From Pseudomonas sp. N40(2020) (GTDB lineage Bacteria; Pseudomonadota; Gammaproteobacteria; Pseudomonadales; Pseudomonadaceae), in assembly GCF_014472415.1 (NCBI RefSeq), contig NZ_JACSZV010000042.1, positions 1-58,431 of the forward strand: a DNA stretch of 58,431 nt. The letters are read 5' to 3'. The notes beneath the pieces are model-generated. The model had not been told where the DNA came from and searched no databases. It saw only the letters and a list, made by a program, of their open reading frames with translations. A program made the position numbers and the translations under genes. Shown here piece by piece: positions 58,353 through 58,431 of the stretch. The stretch's first letter is position 1. Each line of letters begins with the position of its first letter.

Positions 58353-58431
58353 TGTGGGAGCGAGCCTGCTCGCGAAAGCGGTGGGTCATTCAGCTCGAGT
58401 GCAACTGACAGATTGCTTTCGCGAGCAGGCT
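58353..58431. repeat. REPIN, family A, cut by window end
   Basis: The left arm TGTGGGAGCGAGCCTGCTCGC is complete; the right arm begins at 58416 and is cut by the window. Spacer contains TCGAGTGCAACTGACAGA, similar to other family A spacers. Confidence 0.9.

Noticed and set aside
1..58431. Genomic island or prophage boundaries marked by the REP copies at both window ends
   Set aside because: The same element recurs throughout the window, no integrase or tRNA gene is present, and the window edges are arbitrary.

Overview
The window looks like a chromosomal segment of a fluorescent-group Pseudomonas. This rests on the high-GC coding style, the gene families, and the many short intergenic palindromes of the kind known as REP/REPIN elements in that group (cores GTGGGAGCGAGCCTGCTCGCGA and TGTAGGAGCTGCCGCAGGCTGCG, written here in abbreviated form elsewhere). 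No rRNA, tRNA, insertion sequence, integrase, CRISPR array or replication origin was seen. The species is an inference.

Layout. 1-5.2 kb: L-lactate permease, small lipoproteins and hypotheticals, a DUF1428-type protein and an RNA 2',3'-cyclic phosphodiesterase. 5.3-16.3 kb: a polyamine uptake and catabolism cluster. The minus-strand ABC transporter potG-potH-potI-potF and a class I amidotransferase (puuD) stand back to back with plus-strand puuA (gamma-glutamylputrescine synthetase), an aldehyde dehydrogenase, puuB (FAD oxidase) and a PuuR-type repressor. 16.5-20.2 kb: secreted Cys-rich and glycine-zipper proteins, an HD-domain hydrolase and an AbrB-type membrane protein. 20.2-23.9 kb: a tripartite efflux operon (outer-membrane factor, HlyD adaptor, DUF2955 membrane protein). 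24-27.4 kb: quinone reductase with divergent LysR regulator, and a DeoR regulator. 27.5-30.6 kb: a second polyamine cassette (glutamine-synthetase-like ligase plus FAD oxidoreductase) preceded by two tiny overlapping ORFs and a structured leader. 30.7-38.3 kb: chromate transporter, bestrophin, moaA, CAP protein, SleB-type hydrolase, LysR and MFS pair. 38.4-43.5 kb: two-component system with a DUF2790 protein, then two divergent L,D-transpeptidases. 43.5-47.4 kb: DoxX, LysR, agmatine deiminase and an orphan polyamine-binding protein. 47.5-50 kb: alkylation-repair operon (ada, a PEP-mutase-like gene, an AlkA-type glycosylase). 50-54 kb: VOC protein, hypothetical, heme oxygenase-bacteriophytochrome pair. 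54.2-58.4 kb: LysE exporter, AraC regulator, methyltransferase, a DUF6124-like gene with an elaborate leader, two small unknown genes and a GFA-family protein.

The dominant theme is polyamine metabolism. Agmatine deiminase would yield N-carbamoylputrescine; PotFGHI imports putrescine or spermidine; PuuA, PuuB, an aldehyde dehydrogenase and PuuD would turn putrescine into GABA. A second ligase/oxidase pair probably handles another amine. The least explained signals are (a) the leader of the DUF6124-like gene at 56.9-57.2 kb, where an upstream ORF in the same frame lies inside nested inverted repeats overlapping the ribosome binding site, (b) the short-ORF and hairpin leader of the second ligase at 30.3-30.6 kb, (c) a secreted protein made of six 21-residue Cys repeats at 16.7 kb, and (d) small ORFs missed by ordinary length cut-offs.
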